Source: Nitrospirota bacterium
GTDB taxonomy: Bacteria; Nitrospirota; UBA9217
DNA: 6,212 nt
Direction: 5' to 3'
NCBI GenBank assembly: GCA_017885365.1
Contig: JAFNGD010000387.1
Coordinates: forward strand, 3,448-9,659
The notes under the pieces were generated by a model that saw nothing but the letters and a program-made list of their open reading frames with translations, ran no database searches and was not told the origin of the DNA. Position numbers and translations under genes: made by a program. Shown piece by piece: positions 1 to 6,212 of the stretch. Position 1 is the first letter of the stretch. Each line of letters opens with the position of its first letter.

Positions 1-333
1 GGGATCTATTACTGCCCGCACCATCCCACGGCAGGCAATTCGAAGCACACGGTCCCGTGCGATTGCCGGAAGCCGGCCACGGGGCTCATAGACCGGGCTG
101 CACGGGACCTGAATATTGACCTTGGACGCTCATTCATGGTGGGTGACAAGTGGAGCGACGTTGAATTGGGACACCGAGCTGGTGCACGTTCCATCCTCGT
201 CCGGAGCGGGTTCGCCCCCGATGACGCAGGCAACAAGAGGCCGTCCCATGTTGAAGACCCCGATTTCATGGCACACGACCTTGCCGAGGCCGCTGACTGG
301 ATCATCGAGCAGAAGGGGCAGGACCGACCATGA
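1..333 (+). CDS. gmhB: D-glycero-D-manno-heptose 1,7-bisphosphate 7-phosphatase (GmhB-type HAD hydrolase), C-terminal part
   Basis: The frame is open from the first base, so the gene starts before the window; 110 residues and the TGA stop at 331-333 are visible. GmhB removes the 7-phosphate from heptose 1,7-bisphosphate in the cytoplasm, a step on the way to ADP-heptose for the LPS inner core. Visible support is the family's zinc-site pattern: YCPHHP at bases 10-27 and CDCRKP at 58-75, giving the Cys-x-His...Cys-x-Cys set (codons 13, 19, 58, 64). It is followed by the late HAD motif MVGDKWSD (136-159), with Lys/Gly-Asp and Ser-Asp as expected for Mg2+ and phosphate binding. The family is usually about 180-190 residues, so roughly the first 75 are missing, including the nucleophile motif DxDxT. 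The stop overlaps the next start (ATGA, 330-333), and the neighbour is a heptosyltransferase-like gene, which supports the heptose assignment. Another histidinol-phosphatase-type HAD enzyme is less likely. Confidence 0.88.
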   Translation, partial: GIYYCPHHPTAGNSKHTVPCDCRKPATGLIDRAARDLNIDLGRSFMVGDKWSDVELGHRAGARSILVRSGFAPDDAGNKRPSHVEDPDFMAHDLAEAADWIIEQKGQDRP

Positions 334-1394
334 AGCTCGAGGCCAAGAAGATCCTGGTCATGCGCTACCGGTTCATCGGCGACACGGTGCTGACGGTGCC
401 GTTCCTCAGAAATCTTCGTGCAGCCTTTCCTGGAGCCAGGATCGATCTGATGCTCGAGCCTTTTTCCGGCCAGGTGATCGAGGGATGCCCCTATGTTGAC
501 CGGATCATTCCCTTCGAGCTCAAGACGATCCACAAATACAGCACCGGATCGGACCGGGGCAGGCTCGGCGCATATCTCCACTATCGGGCCCTGATACGCA
601 GGGAGCGGTATGACGCGGTGTTCGTGCTCAAACGTTCGCTCTCCAGCGCGCTTCTGGTCTGGGCGGCCCGGGTGCCGCGCAGGATCGGCTTCGCCACCGA
701 GGGACGACAGTTCCTGCTCACCGACCCGGTGGCCTACCGCCATGACCAGCACGAGGTGGAGAACTTCCTGGACTGTTTACGGAGCATCGATATTCCTATC
801 CGGTCAACGCACCTCGAGCTCTGGACCACGCCGGAACAGGAACGGCGAACCGCGGAGCTGTTCGACGGTGCCGGCTGGAAGCGGGGGGATCTGAAGGTCG
901 TCATCCACGCGGCTGCAAGCCTTCCGGCAAAGCAGTGGCCCCTCGATCGGTTCGCAGCGGTCATGCGCGCGCTCCGGGAGAAACATCAGGTTCGCTTCGT
1001 CTATACGGGCGCAAAGCACGACTCGCGCCTCTACGAGGAGATCGAACAACAGGGGCCGTTCGGAGGGCTCAACCTCTGCGGTGTCACGTCGGTGCACGAA
1101 AACGTCGCAGTCTACCGTGGCTGCGATCTCTTCTTCGGCGTGGACTCGGGTCCCATGCACATGGCTGCAGCGGCGGGCATTCCCGTGGTCGCGCTCTTCG
1201 GACCCACGGATGAACGTAAATGGGGCCCCTGGGGCAGCGGCCACGTGATCGTATCGAAATACCTCGCCTGTCACCCGTGCAAACCGCACAAGTGCGGCGA
1301 TCACCAGTGCATGGACCGGATCAGTACCCTTGAGGCGCTGGAGGCGGTTGAGCGGGCACTGCAAGCGGTCACCGCGGGGAAACAGGAATCGTGA
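330..1394 (+). CDS. GT9 family glycosyltransferase, ADP-heptose:LPS heptosyltransferase-like (heptosyltransferase III/WaaQ type)
   Basis: A 354-residue protein, normal length for glycosyltransferase family 9, which transfers heptose from ADP-heptose to the LPS inner core at the cytoplasmic face of the inner membrane. The N-terminal Rossmann start ILVMRYRFIGDTVLTVPFL (residues 8-26) carries the conserved Gly-Asp (17-18) of the acceptor side. The C-terminal nucleotide-sugar half has GVDSGPMHMAAAAGIP, with Asp272-Ser-Gly-Pro-Met-His277, then FGPTDERKWGPWG ending near residue 302. A Cys cluster follows (Cys314, 317, 322, 327), as often seen in heptosyltransferase III-like members. The ATG lies inside the stop of the phosphatase gene and has an AGGA at 320-323 six bases upstream, so this start is well supported and translational coupling is likely. 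The next gene begins one base after this stop. Whether the donor is ADP-heptose and which core position is modified cannot be read from sequence; WaaC, WaaF and WaaQ differ subtly, and the WaaQ-like choice rests on overall motif appearance. Confidence 0.9.
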   Translation: MKLEAKKILVMRYRFIGDTVLTVPFLRNLRAAFPGARIDLMLEPFSGQVIEGCPYVDRIIPFELKTIHKYSTGSDRGRLGAYLHYRALIRRERYDAVFVLKRSLSSALLVWAARVPRRIGFATEGRQFLLTDPVAYRHDQHEVENFLDCLRSIDIPIRSTHLELWTTPEQERRTAELFDGAGWKRGDLKVVIHAAASLPAKQWPLDRFAAVMRALREKHQVRFVYTGAKHDSRLYEEIEQQGPFGGLNLCGVTSVHENVAVYRGCDLFFGVDSGPMHMAAAAGIPVVALFGPTDERKWGPWGSGHVIVSKYLACHPCKPHKCGDHQCMDRISTLEALEAVERALQAVTAGKQES

Positions 1395-1395
1395 T

Positions 1396-2178
1396 ATGAC
1401 GGCAAGACTGTCCGTAACGATCATCACGCTGAACGAAGAGACCAACATCCGGCGGACACTGGAGAGCGTGCGGTGGGCCGATGAGATCATTGTGCTCGAC
1501 TCAGGCAGCACGGACCGGACCGTGGCGATCTGCCGCGAGTTCACGGAAAAGGTGTACCACCAGGACTGGCTCGGCTTTTCCGGACAGAAGAACGCCGCCA
1601 TCGACCGGGCGACCGGTGACTGGGTCCTGAGTCTTGACGCTGATGAACCCATCGAGCAGGAACTTGCGGCTGAGATCCGGGCAATCATGGCGTCTCCCGG
1701 CGCCAGCGATGGATACCGGGTCCCGCGGAAGACCTTGTTTCTCGGAAAATGGATCAAGCACGGCGGATGGTATCCGGATTATAACCTTCGGCTCTTCAAG
1801 CGAGGGAAGGGCAGGTTTGAGGAGCGTGCCGTGCATGAAGCCATCAAGGTCCAGGGTAGGATCGGAACGACCGTTCACGCGATCATGCACCATGCCTATC
1901 CCGACCTGTCATCGTACCTGGCCTCGATCAACAAATACTCGAGCCTCGCCGTCAATGTGATGGCGGAGAAGGGGATTCCCAGCCGCAAGACATCAGTGCT
2001 CAATATCCTGTTCAGGCCGGCCCTGACGTTCCTCCTGAAGTATTTCCTCCGGCTGGGATTCCTTGACGGTAAGCATGGCCTTCTCCTCAACCTGTTCCAT
2101 TCCTGGTACGTTTTCGCCAAATACGCGAAGGCGTGGGAGCGCGCCGGCAAGGCGCCGAAGAGCGGTACATTTTCATAG
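1396..2178 (+). CDS. GT2 family glycosyltransferase, WaaE/KdtX-like LPS core glycosyltransferase
   Basis: A 260-residue GT-A fold enzyme expected to add a hexose (glucose in characterised WaaE) to an LPS core heptose in the cytoplasm. It begins with a typical GT2 strand, LSVTIITLNEE (residues 5-15), then VLDSGSTD (33-40) for nucleotide binding. The metal-binding DxD is in LSLDADEP (Asp81, Asp83). VHEAI at 146-150 and a His-His at 165-166 followed by YPDLSSYLASINKYS are typical of the WaaE/KdtX group. From about residue 204 the protein becomes hydrophobic and aromatic (LFRPALTFLLKYFLRLGF and on to about 250), probably a membrane-associated tail. An in-frame ATG exists at 1330, but it would overlap the previous gene by 65 bases and add 22 Arg-rich residues before the fold. 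The ATG at 1396 sits one base after the previous stop, has AGGA at 1384-1387 and puts the first beta strand right after the start. The sugar and acceptor are not determined. Confidence 0.88.
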   Translation: MTARLSVTIITLNEETNIRRTLESVRWADEIIVLDSGSTDRTVAICREFTEKVYHQDWLGFSGQKNAAIDRATGDWVLSLDADEPIEQELAAEIRAIMASPGASDGYRVPRKTLFLGKWIKHGGWYPDYNLRLFKRGKGRFEERAVHEAIKVQGRIGTTVHAIMHHAYPDLSSYLASINKYSSLAVNVMAEKGIPSRKTSVLNILFRPALTFLLKYFLRLGFLDGKHGLLLNLFHSWYVFAKYAKAWERAGKAPKSGTFS

Positions 2179-2254
2179 CGCTGTCGTCCCGATGCCGCAA
2201 GACGGGATGGTATCCGCTGAGAGATGATTTCATGCATGGAAGGAACTTCGTCTG

Positions 2255-3088
2255 ATGAAAACATCGGTCATTGTTGCCACCTATAACCGGCCCCGTTATC
2301 TGCGACTTTGTTTATTGAGCCTCGCTGCTTCCAGCGTACATCCGTATGAGGTCCTGGTCGCTGACGATGGAAGCACGGCGGAAACGCGTGATACCGTGCT
2401 GGAGATGCAGGCATCGCTCAAAGACGTGTTCCCCATCACGCATGTCTTCCAGGAGCGTGACGGCATCCGAAAACAGCGGGTAGTGAATGAGGCGGTAAGA
2501 CGCTCGACCGGCGATTACCTGTTCTTCACCGATGGCGACTGCGTCGTGCACCGGCAGTGCCTGCAGGAACATCTAAAACGAAGCGATCCGCGCGCCATTC
2601 TTGCGGGGCAGCGCGTTCAGCTGGGTAAGCAGCTGACCGAAAATTTGCTGACGAGCGGGACCGTCGTGAATACGCTCACGGGCGAGCTGGTAATGGATTT
2701 CCTGGCCCGCAGGTCCCACCACTTTCAGGAGGCATTCGTGATCCGCAATCCGCTGCTGCGGCGACTGCTCAGAAAGGACCGTATTAAACCCGAAACCTCG
2801 GTGATCGGCTGCAATTGCAGTCTCCCGAAGAAACTTTTCATGGATATCAATGGCTATGATGAGGATTTCCTGGGATTCGGTGATGAAGACGCCGATCTCG
2901 GCATACGGGTCATGAATCACGGCGGGTTCATCAAGTCGGTCAGAAACCTGGCGATCGTTTTTCATCTGTATCATCCCGGAACGTGGGACATGACAACAGA
3001 CAAATTTAAATATAATGCAGCGATCAAGAAAAGAAGGATCGAGAACAAGGAAGCTATTTGTAAAAATGGAATCAACAAGCTCCCCTAG
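2255..3088 (+). CDS. GT2 family glycosyltransferase with galactosyltransferase-like (GT7-C) C-terminal motif
   Basis: A 277-residue GT-A glycosyltransferase. The opening SVIVATYNRPRYL (residues 4-16) and VADDGST (35-41) are the GT2 nucleotide-sugar binding elements, and FTDGDCV contains the DxD metal site (Asp93, Asp95). GCNCSLPKKLF (185-195) followed by NGYDEDFLGFGDEDADLGIR (199-218) matches the GT7-C motif of galactosyl/N-acetylgalactosaminyl-type and chondroitin-synthase-like enzymes, where the acidic cluster (Asp210, Glu211, Asp212) is near the catalytic base. The ATG at 2255 is preceded by GGAAGGAA (2238-2245), a good ribosome site about ten bases away. No other in-frame ATG precedes it in the 76-base gap after the previous gene. 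The last 28 or so residues are Lys/Arg/Asn-rich and AT-rich in codons (20 of 60 bases are G or C at 3001-3060), unlike the neighbours. That suggests a different history for at least the 3' end. Donor and acceptor are unknown; a hexose or hexosamine step in outer-core or O-chain assembly is inferred from context. Confidence 0.87.
   Translation: MKTSVIVATYNRPRYLRLCLLSLAASSVHPYEVLVADDGSTAETRDTVLEMQASLKDVFPITHVFQERDGIRKQRVVNEAVRRSTGDYLFFTDGDCVVHRQCLQEHLKRSDPRAILAGQRVQLGKQLTENLLTSGTVVNTLTGELVMDFLARRSHHFQEAFVIRNPLLRRLLRKDRIKPETSVIGCNCSLPKKLFMDINGYDEDFLGFGDEDADLGIRVMNHGGFIKSVRNLAIVFHLYHPGTWDMTTDKFKYNAAIKKRRIENKEAICKNGINKLP
2990..3016 (+). promoter_or_regulatory. Candidate sigma-70 promoter inside the 3' end of the second GT2 gene
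   Basis: A perfect TATAAT lies at 3011-3016 and an ATGACA (five of six matches to TTGACA) at 2990-2995, with a 15-base spacer that is shorter than the optimal 17. It lies in the most AT-rich stretch of the window. Transcription from it would begin near 3023 and leave a leader of about 115 bases before the tandem GT4 gene at 3137. In a local AT-rich patch such a match can arise by chance, and the short spacer counts against a strong promoter. Confidence 0.3.
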
Positions 3089-3136
3089 ACAACAAAATAA
3101 CTGCAGGCAAAAGGGCCGGCTCGACACCGAGACCAG

Positions 3137-5362
3137 ATGAATATCCTCTTTGTCAATAACTTTCGCGGAAGAGGCGGGGGCGAGGAGTTCTTACGCGACC
3201 TGCTGCCGGGACTCGCTGCAAAAGGCGTTACGGTCGGGCTGGTCTGTCGTCCCCATACGCCGCTGACCGAGATGTTCCGGGACAGTGAGGTCGAGGTCTT
3301 TCCGGTCGACCGTTCCGGTTTCCGCGGCATGGCATCCATTTTCACGATCGCCCGCATCATCCGCGACCGCGGGTATCAGATCGTCAATATTCAGCGCGGT
3401 CATGACATCATCCAGTCATGGCTGGCCGCTCTGCTGTCCGGGAAGAATCCCGTGCTCCTGTACACGCCTCAGGTGCCGGAGTTCCTCCGGTCCCGGTTCC
3501 TCCTGCGGCGCATGGCTGCCATTGCCACCATCTCCCGGCATATTCGCGACCGGTTGGCCGCGTTCGATCCCCGGCTTGCATCCAGGATCACGATCATCTA
3601 TTACGGGATCGATCTTGAGCGGTTCCAGCCGGCTGCGACGAAGCGGGGCTGGCTGCGAACGCGGTTCGGCCTCGGACCGGAAACAAGGATCATCGGGGCC
3701 GTCGGCGACCTCTGGAAGAACCAGATCGAGTTCCTTGACGTCCTTGCCCTGCTCCGGAAGCGGTTCCCCGACATCCGGTATGCAATGGTGGCTTCGGAAA
3801 CCGGCATCGGCCAGATCGAGGAGTTCAAACGAAGGGCGGCGGACCTCGGCCTTACCGACTCGGTGCTCTGGGCTGGCAGGCTGTCGAAGAACGATATGCT
3901 GTCGTTCTACGCGGACATCGACCTTGCGGTCAGCACGTACCGAAACGAGGGCTTCGGCATCTGGATCCTCGAGGCCATGGCCATGGGCAAACCGGTCGTC
4001 GCGTACAATGCCGGCGGCATCCGGGACTCTCTCGAAGGGTGTCCGGCAGGACGCCTGGTGGACGGCGGAGCGCAGGAGATGGCCAGCGCCATCGGCGACA
4101 TCCTGGAGCGTTCGGATGTGTCGCAGGCTATGACGGCGGCGGCGCCTGCATGGGTGGCGAAGAAGTACCGGCGGGAGCGGATGGTCGATGACTATTACTC
4201 GTACTTTCAGCAATTGCAGGCGTCCGGGGGCCGGACAACTCCGGCGCCTGCGCAGCAGCGACCGCTCGGCATCCTGCAGATCATATCCAAGAATGACCGA
4301 TACGGTGCGCAGAGAATATTCCTTGACCAGGTTGCTGCGCTCCAGGCACAGGGAGACAGGGTCTTTGTGGTGGCCCGGGGCAATGACGGTTTTGTGGCAG
4401 ACACCGTAAGGTCGCTCGGTATTCCTTACGCGGGCATCGCCATGAAGGGGATCAGCGATCTCCTGTTCCTGCGCCGGTTCGTGAAGGAACACGACATCGA
4501 CATCATCCATACCACCCTGGACCGGGCCGATCTGTTCGGCATCATGCTCGCCAGGATTTCAGGACTACCGGTCGTCAGCACCATGATGACGCGCCGGTAT
4601 CACCCGGGGTATCGCTTCATGGATCGTGTCGTGGTGCTTTCGCACAAGCAGCGGGCGATACTCGAAGAGCGGGGGATCCCTCCTTCCGCCATCGATAGGA
4701 TACGGCCGGGCATCGACGTCGACCGCTTTTTCGCTCCCCGGGGGGAAGTAAAGGACAGGTGGACCGGCAGGCTCCAGCCGGAGAATTACAGCATTATCTT
4801 TTGCCACATCGCAAGCTTGATCCCGCGCAAGGCGCATTCCGTCTCGCTCGACCTTGTTGCCGAGTGCAAAGCAAGGGGGGAACGCCCGCTGCTCATCATC
4901 GTGGGAGATTCAAAACACCTAACAGACTATGAGTTCCTCTTGCAGTGCATCGATAACCGGGGACTTACTGGACAGGTCCTGCTCACCGGATGGACCGCCG
5001 ATATCCCCGAGCTCCTGTCGTTCAGTCATTTCACCATCCTCCCCTCGGAGCAGGAGGCGCTCGGCGTCGTGCTGATGGAAGGCATGGCAGCGGGAACGCC
5101 GGTAATCGCCCGGGAGGGAGAGGGAGGCGCCGAACTCATCGAGGAATATAGAACGGGTCTGCTCTACCGGCCGGAAGCCGGGGTCCCCGCCCTCGCTGAG
5201 GAGGTCCTTGCGCTCTATCGCGACCATGACGCCTATCAGGCCCTTTCCAGAAAATGCCGGGACATTGCAAAAAAGGAGTTTACTCTTGCAAGCTTCGGCG
5301 TGAGCTTGTCAAGGATGTACCGGAAAGCCATCGAGCAAAAAGCCGGGAGGGTGCGGCCATGA
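3137..5362 (+). CDS. Tandem (GT4-GT4) glycosyltransferase fusion protein
   Basis: A 741-residue protein, about twice the usual 350-400 of a GT4 enzyme, made of two complete GT-B units. Unit 1 (about 1-361) opens with NILFVNNFRGRGGGEEFL and carries VGDLWKNQ (189-196) and an E-x7-E motif, Glu271 and Glu279, followed by AMAMGKPVVAYNAGGIRD. A low-complexity linker (about 362-375, ASGGRTTPAPAQQR) leads to unit 2 (about 376-741). Unit 2 opens with LGILQIISKNDRYGAQRIFL and has IASLIPRKA (558-566) and its own E-x7-E, Glu640 and Glu648, then AAGTPVIAREGEGGAELI and TGLLYRPE. Both units are retaining nucleotide-sugar glycosyltransferases by family, so the protein could add two consecutive sugars to the growing LPS or polysaccharide chain in the cytoplasm. 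The start is chosen because the first beta strand begins right at the ATG; the ribosome site is weak (only CCGAG/GAGA-like bases at 3128-3132). There is no ATG or GTG start with a ribosome site near the junction, so this reads as a true fusion. The stop overlaps the next start (ATGA, 5359-5362). Confidence 0.9.
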   Translation: MNILFVNNFRGRGGGEEFLRDLLPGLAAKGVTVGLVCRPHTPLTEMFRDSEVEVFPVDRSGFRGMASIFTIARIIRDRGYQIVNIQRGHDIIQSWLAALLSGKNPVLLYTPQVPEFLRSRFLLRRMAAIATISRHIRDRLAAFDPRLASRITIIYYGIDLERFQPAATKRGWLRTRFGLGPETRIIGAVGDLWKNQIEFLDVLALLRKRFPDIRYAMVASETGIGQIEEFKRRAADLGLTDSVLWAGRLSKNDMLSFYADIDLAVSTYRNEGFGIWILEAMAMGKPVVAYNAGGIRDSLEGCPAGRLVDGGAQEMASAIGDILERSDVSQAMTAAAPAWVAKKYRRERMVDDYYSYFQQLQASGGRTTPAPAQQRPLGILQIISKNDRYGAQRIFLDQVAALQAQGDRVFVVARGNDGFVADTVRSLGIPYAGIAMKGISDLLFLRRFVKEHDIDIIHTTLDRADLFGIMLARISGLPVVSTMMTRRYHPGYRFMDRVVVLSHKQRAILEERGIPPSAIDRIRPGIDVDRFFAPRGEVKDRWTGRLQPENYSIIFCHIASLIPRKAHSVSLDLVAECKARGERPLLIIVGDSKHLTDYEFLLQCIDNRGLTGQVLLTGWTADIPELLSFSHFTILPSEQEALGVVLMEGMAAGTPVIAREGEGGAELIEEYRTGLLYRPEAGVPALAEEVLALYRDHDAYQALSRKCRDIAKKEFTLASFGVSLSRMYRKAIEQKAGRVRP

Positions 5363-6212
5363 CAGCAGCAGCGCATCGTCATCGGAAAGTCCTTATTGTC
5401 GCTCTTCTGCTCTTCTCCTTCTGCCTGCCGATCTCAAAAAGCGCGACAACGGTCTTGCTCACCCTTGTCTATGCGTACGTTGCTCTTGTTGCCGTAGTCA
5501 ACCGGGAGTTCAGGCAAAGCCTTGTCCCGCGGCTCAATCAGCCGCTCGTGATCCCCTTTCTTGCGATCGTAGGTGTGTCCATCGCCGGGCTTGTCTTCAC
5601 GCAAAATCTGTCCGACGGCATGGGCGTCGTGAACAAGCTCGTGAGCCTTCCCCTGGTCTATCTGCTGGCTGCGGTTCTGCCGGAGTTCGCTCACGATCAT
5701 GAAAGACAAGATGCCGGCACGGAGACCGCGCTCCTTGCGTTCATTGCCGGCATCCTGATCCTCGATTGCATCGGGCTCCTGACCTATGTGGGAGTGATCG
5801 GGCAGAAGAAGTTCCAGCTCCCTCTCGCGCCGCTCCATGTCCACCATATCTGGTTCGCCAACCTCAATGCAGTCGGGCTCTATGCCGCGCTCTCCTTCCT
5901 GTTGTTCGGACAGGTCCGGAACAGGCCGAAGATCACGGCACTGCTTGCCGGATTCATCGTCTTGGCTGTTTTTTCCATCCTCTTCTCCACATCGCGTACA
6001 GCCTGGCTCGGGATGCTCGCCACCGGCGTTGTCCTGAGCTATCTCATGGCGCGAACGAAGCGATATTTCCTCATCGCTGTCGCCGTTGCCGTTGCCGGGT
6101 GCCTGCTTGCCTACCAGTTCAGCGCCATCTTCCATGACCGCGTCAACAGCATCTATAATGATATTTCCTTTTATGCTGCCGGGGAGACCTATTCTTCCCT
6201 GGGAGACCGGTT
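5359..6212 (+). CDS. O-antigen ligase/polymerase family (Wzy_C, WaaL-like) integral membrane protein, N-terminal part
   Basis: The gene runs off the right edge: 284 residues are visible with no stop. The ATG lies in the stop of the tandem GT4 gene (ATGA), and GGGAGGG (5345-5351) gives a good ribosome site seven bases upstream. After a basic N-terminus (HRHRK) there are about nine hydrophobic segments, near residues 11-26, 30-47, 62-80, 93-108, 124-147, 164-184, 192-210, 214-230 and 235-252. The segment HVHHIWFANLNAVGLY (160-175), then TSRTAWLGML (211-220) and the start of a polar loop ending SLGDR (280-284), resemble the O-antigen ligase family (PF04932). That family has a conserved Arg near a membrane segment and a large periplasmic loop. 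Members transfer undecaprenyl-diphosphate-linked glycan to lipid A-core (WaaL), polymerise repeats (Wzy), or glycosylate proteins (PglL-like). The neighbouring core-type glycosyltransferases favour a ligase role, but the decisive loop and C-terminus lie outside the window. Confidence 0.85.
   Translation, partial: MTAAAHRHRKVLIVALLLFSFCLPISKSATTVLLTLVYAYVALVAVVNREFRQSLVPRLNQPLVIPFLAIVGVSIAGLVFTQNLSDGMGVVNKLVSLPLVYLLAAVLPEFAHDHERQDAGTETALLAFIAGILILDCIGLLTYVGVIGQKKFQLPLAPLHVHHIWFANLNAVGLYAALSFLLFGQVRNRPKITALLAGFIVLAVFSILFSTSRTAWLGMLATGVVLSYLMARTKRYFLIAVAVAVAGCLLAYQFSAIFHDRVNSIYNDISFYAAGETYSSLGDR

Noticed and set aside
1330..1395. Upstream in-frame ATG that would lengthen the WaaE-like protein by 22 residues
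   Set aside because: It would overlap the GT9 gene by 65 bases and add an Arg-rich stretch before the first beta strand; the ATG at 1396 has a better ribosome site and position.
804..1757. Minus-strand open frame of 317 codons across the GT9 and first GT2 genes
   Set aside because: It spans a gene junction of two well-supported plus-strand genes and shows no protein family signal.
2179..2254. Imperfect inverted repeat in the 76-base gap (TCCCG...CGGGA with flanking wobble pairs, loop of about 11)
   Set aside because: The stem has only five perfect pairs and no T-run follows, so it does not support a terminator; no clear promoter hexamers are visible in the gap.
3089..3136. Possible terminator or regulatory element in the 48-base gap before the tandem GT4 gene
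   Set aside because: Only a short GCCGGC self-complementary stretch is present, with no usable loop or T-run.
3416..4510. Minus-strand open frame of 364 codons opposite the tandem GT4 gene
   Set aside because: It lies wholly over the coding strand of a well-supported gene, spans both GT4 units and the linker, and has an Arg/Pro/Asp/His-rich composition with no family motif.
5434..6135. Long open frame on the minus strand (233 codons) opposite the O-antigen ligase-like gene
   Set aside because: Its product is rich in charged residues with no recognisable fold, while the plus strand here encodes clear membrane segments and family motifs. It is a by-product of plus-strand codon choice.

Overview
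The window is a dense, single-strand (+) glycosyltransferase cluster of the kind that builds the core and outer saccharides of lipopolysaccharide (LPS), so the source is a Gram-negative (diderm) bacterium. The heptose-phosphatase fragment, the GT9 heptosyltransferase-like gene and the O-antigen ligase-like gene are the main grounds for that. Base composition is GC-rich (hand-counted 60-base lines mostly run about 52-73% GC). The sequence does not fix the taxon; Desulfobacterota- or Nitrospirota-like environmental bacteria would fit, but that is a guess.

Layout: (1) positions 1-333, the C-terminal 110 residues of a GmhB-type heptose-bisphosphate phosphatase cut by the left edge; (2) 330-1394, a GT9 heptosyltransferase-like protein starting in an ATGA overlap with the phosphatase stop; (3) 1396-2178, a GT2 glycosyltransferase of the WaaE/KdtX type, one base after the previous stop; (4) a 76-base gap, then 2255-3088, a second GT2 enzyme with a galactosyltransferase-like C-terminal motif; (5) a 48-base gap, then 3137-5362, a 741-residue protein with two complete GT4 glycosyltransferase units in tandem; (6) 5359-6212, starting in another ATGA overlap, a multi-spanning membrane protein of the O-antigen ligase/polymerase family cut by the right edge. 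No gene on the minus strand is supported. There are no RNA genes, mobile elements, CRISPR arrays or convincing terminators.

Inferred joint role: the phosphatase helps make the ADP-heptose precursor, the GT9 protein adds heptose (or a related sugar) to the inner core, the two GT2 enzymes and the double GT4 protein extend the chain at the cytoplasmic face, and the last protein joins or polymerises a lipid-linked glycan at the periplasmic face. The tight spacing suggests one transcript. A consensus-like sigma-70 promoter in an AT-rich dip near 2990-3016 could give the last two genes separate transcription.

I do not see a wholly new system. The points most worth a second look are the tandem GT4-GT4 fusion with its altered first active site, and the possible intragenic promoter.
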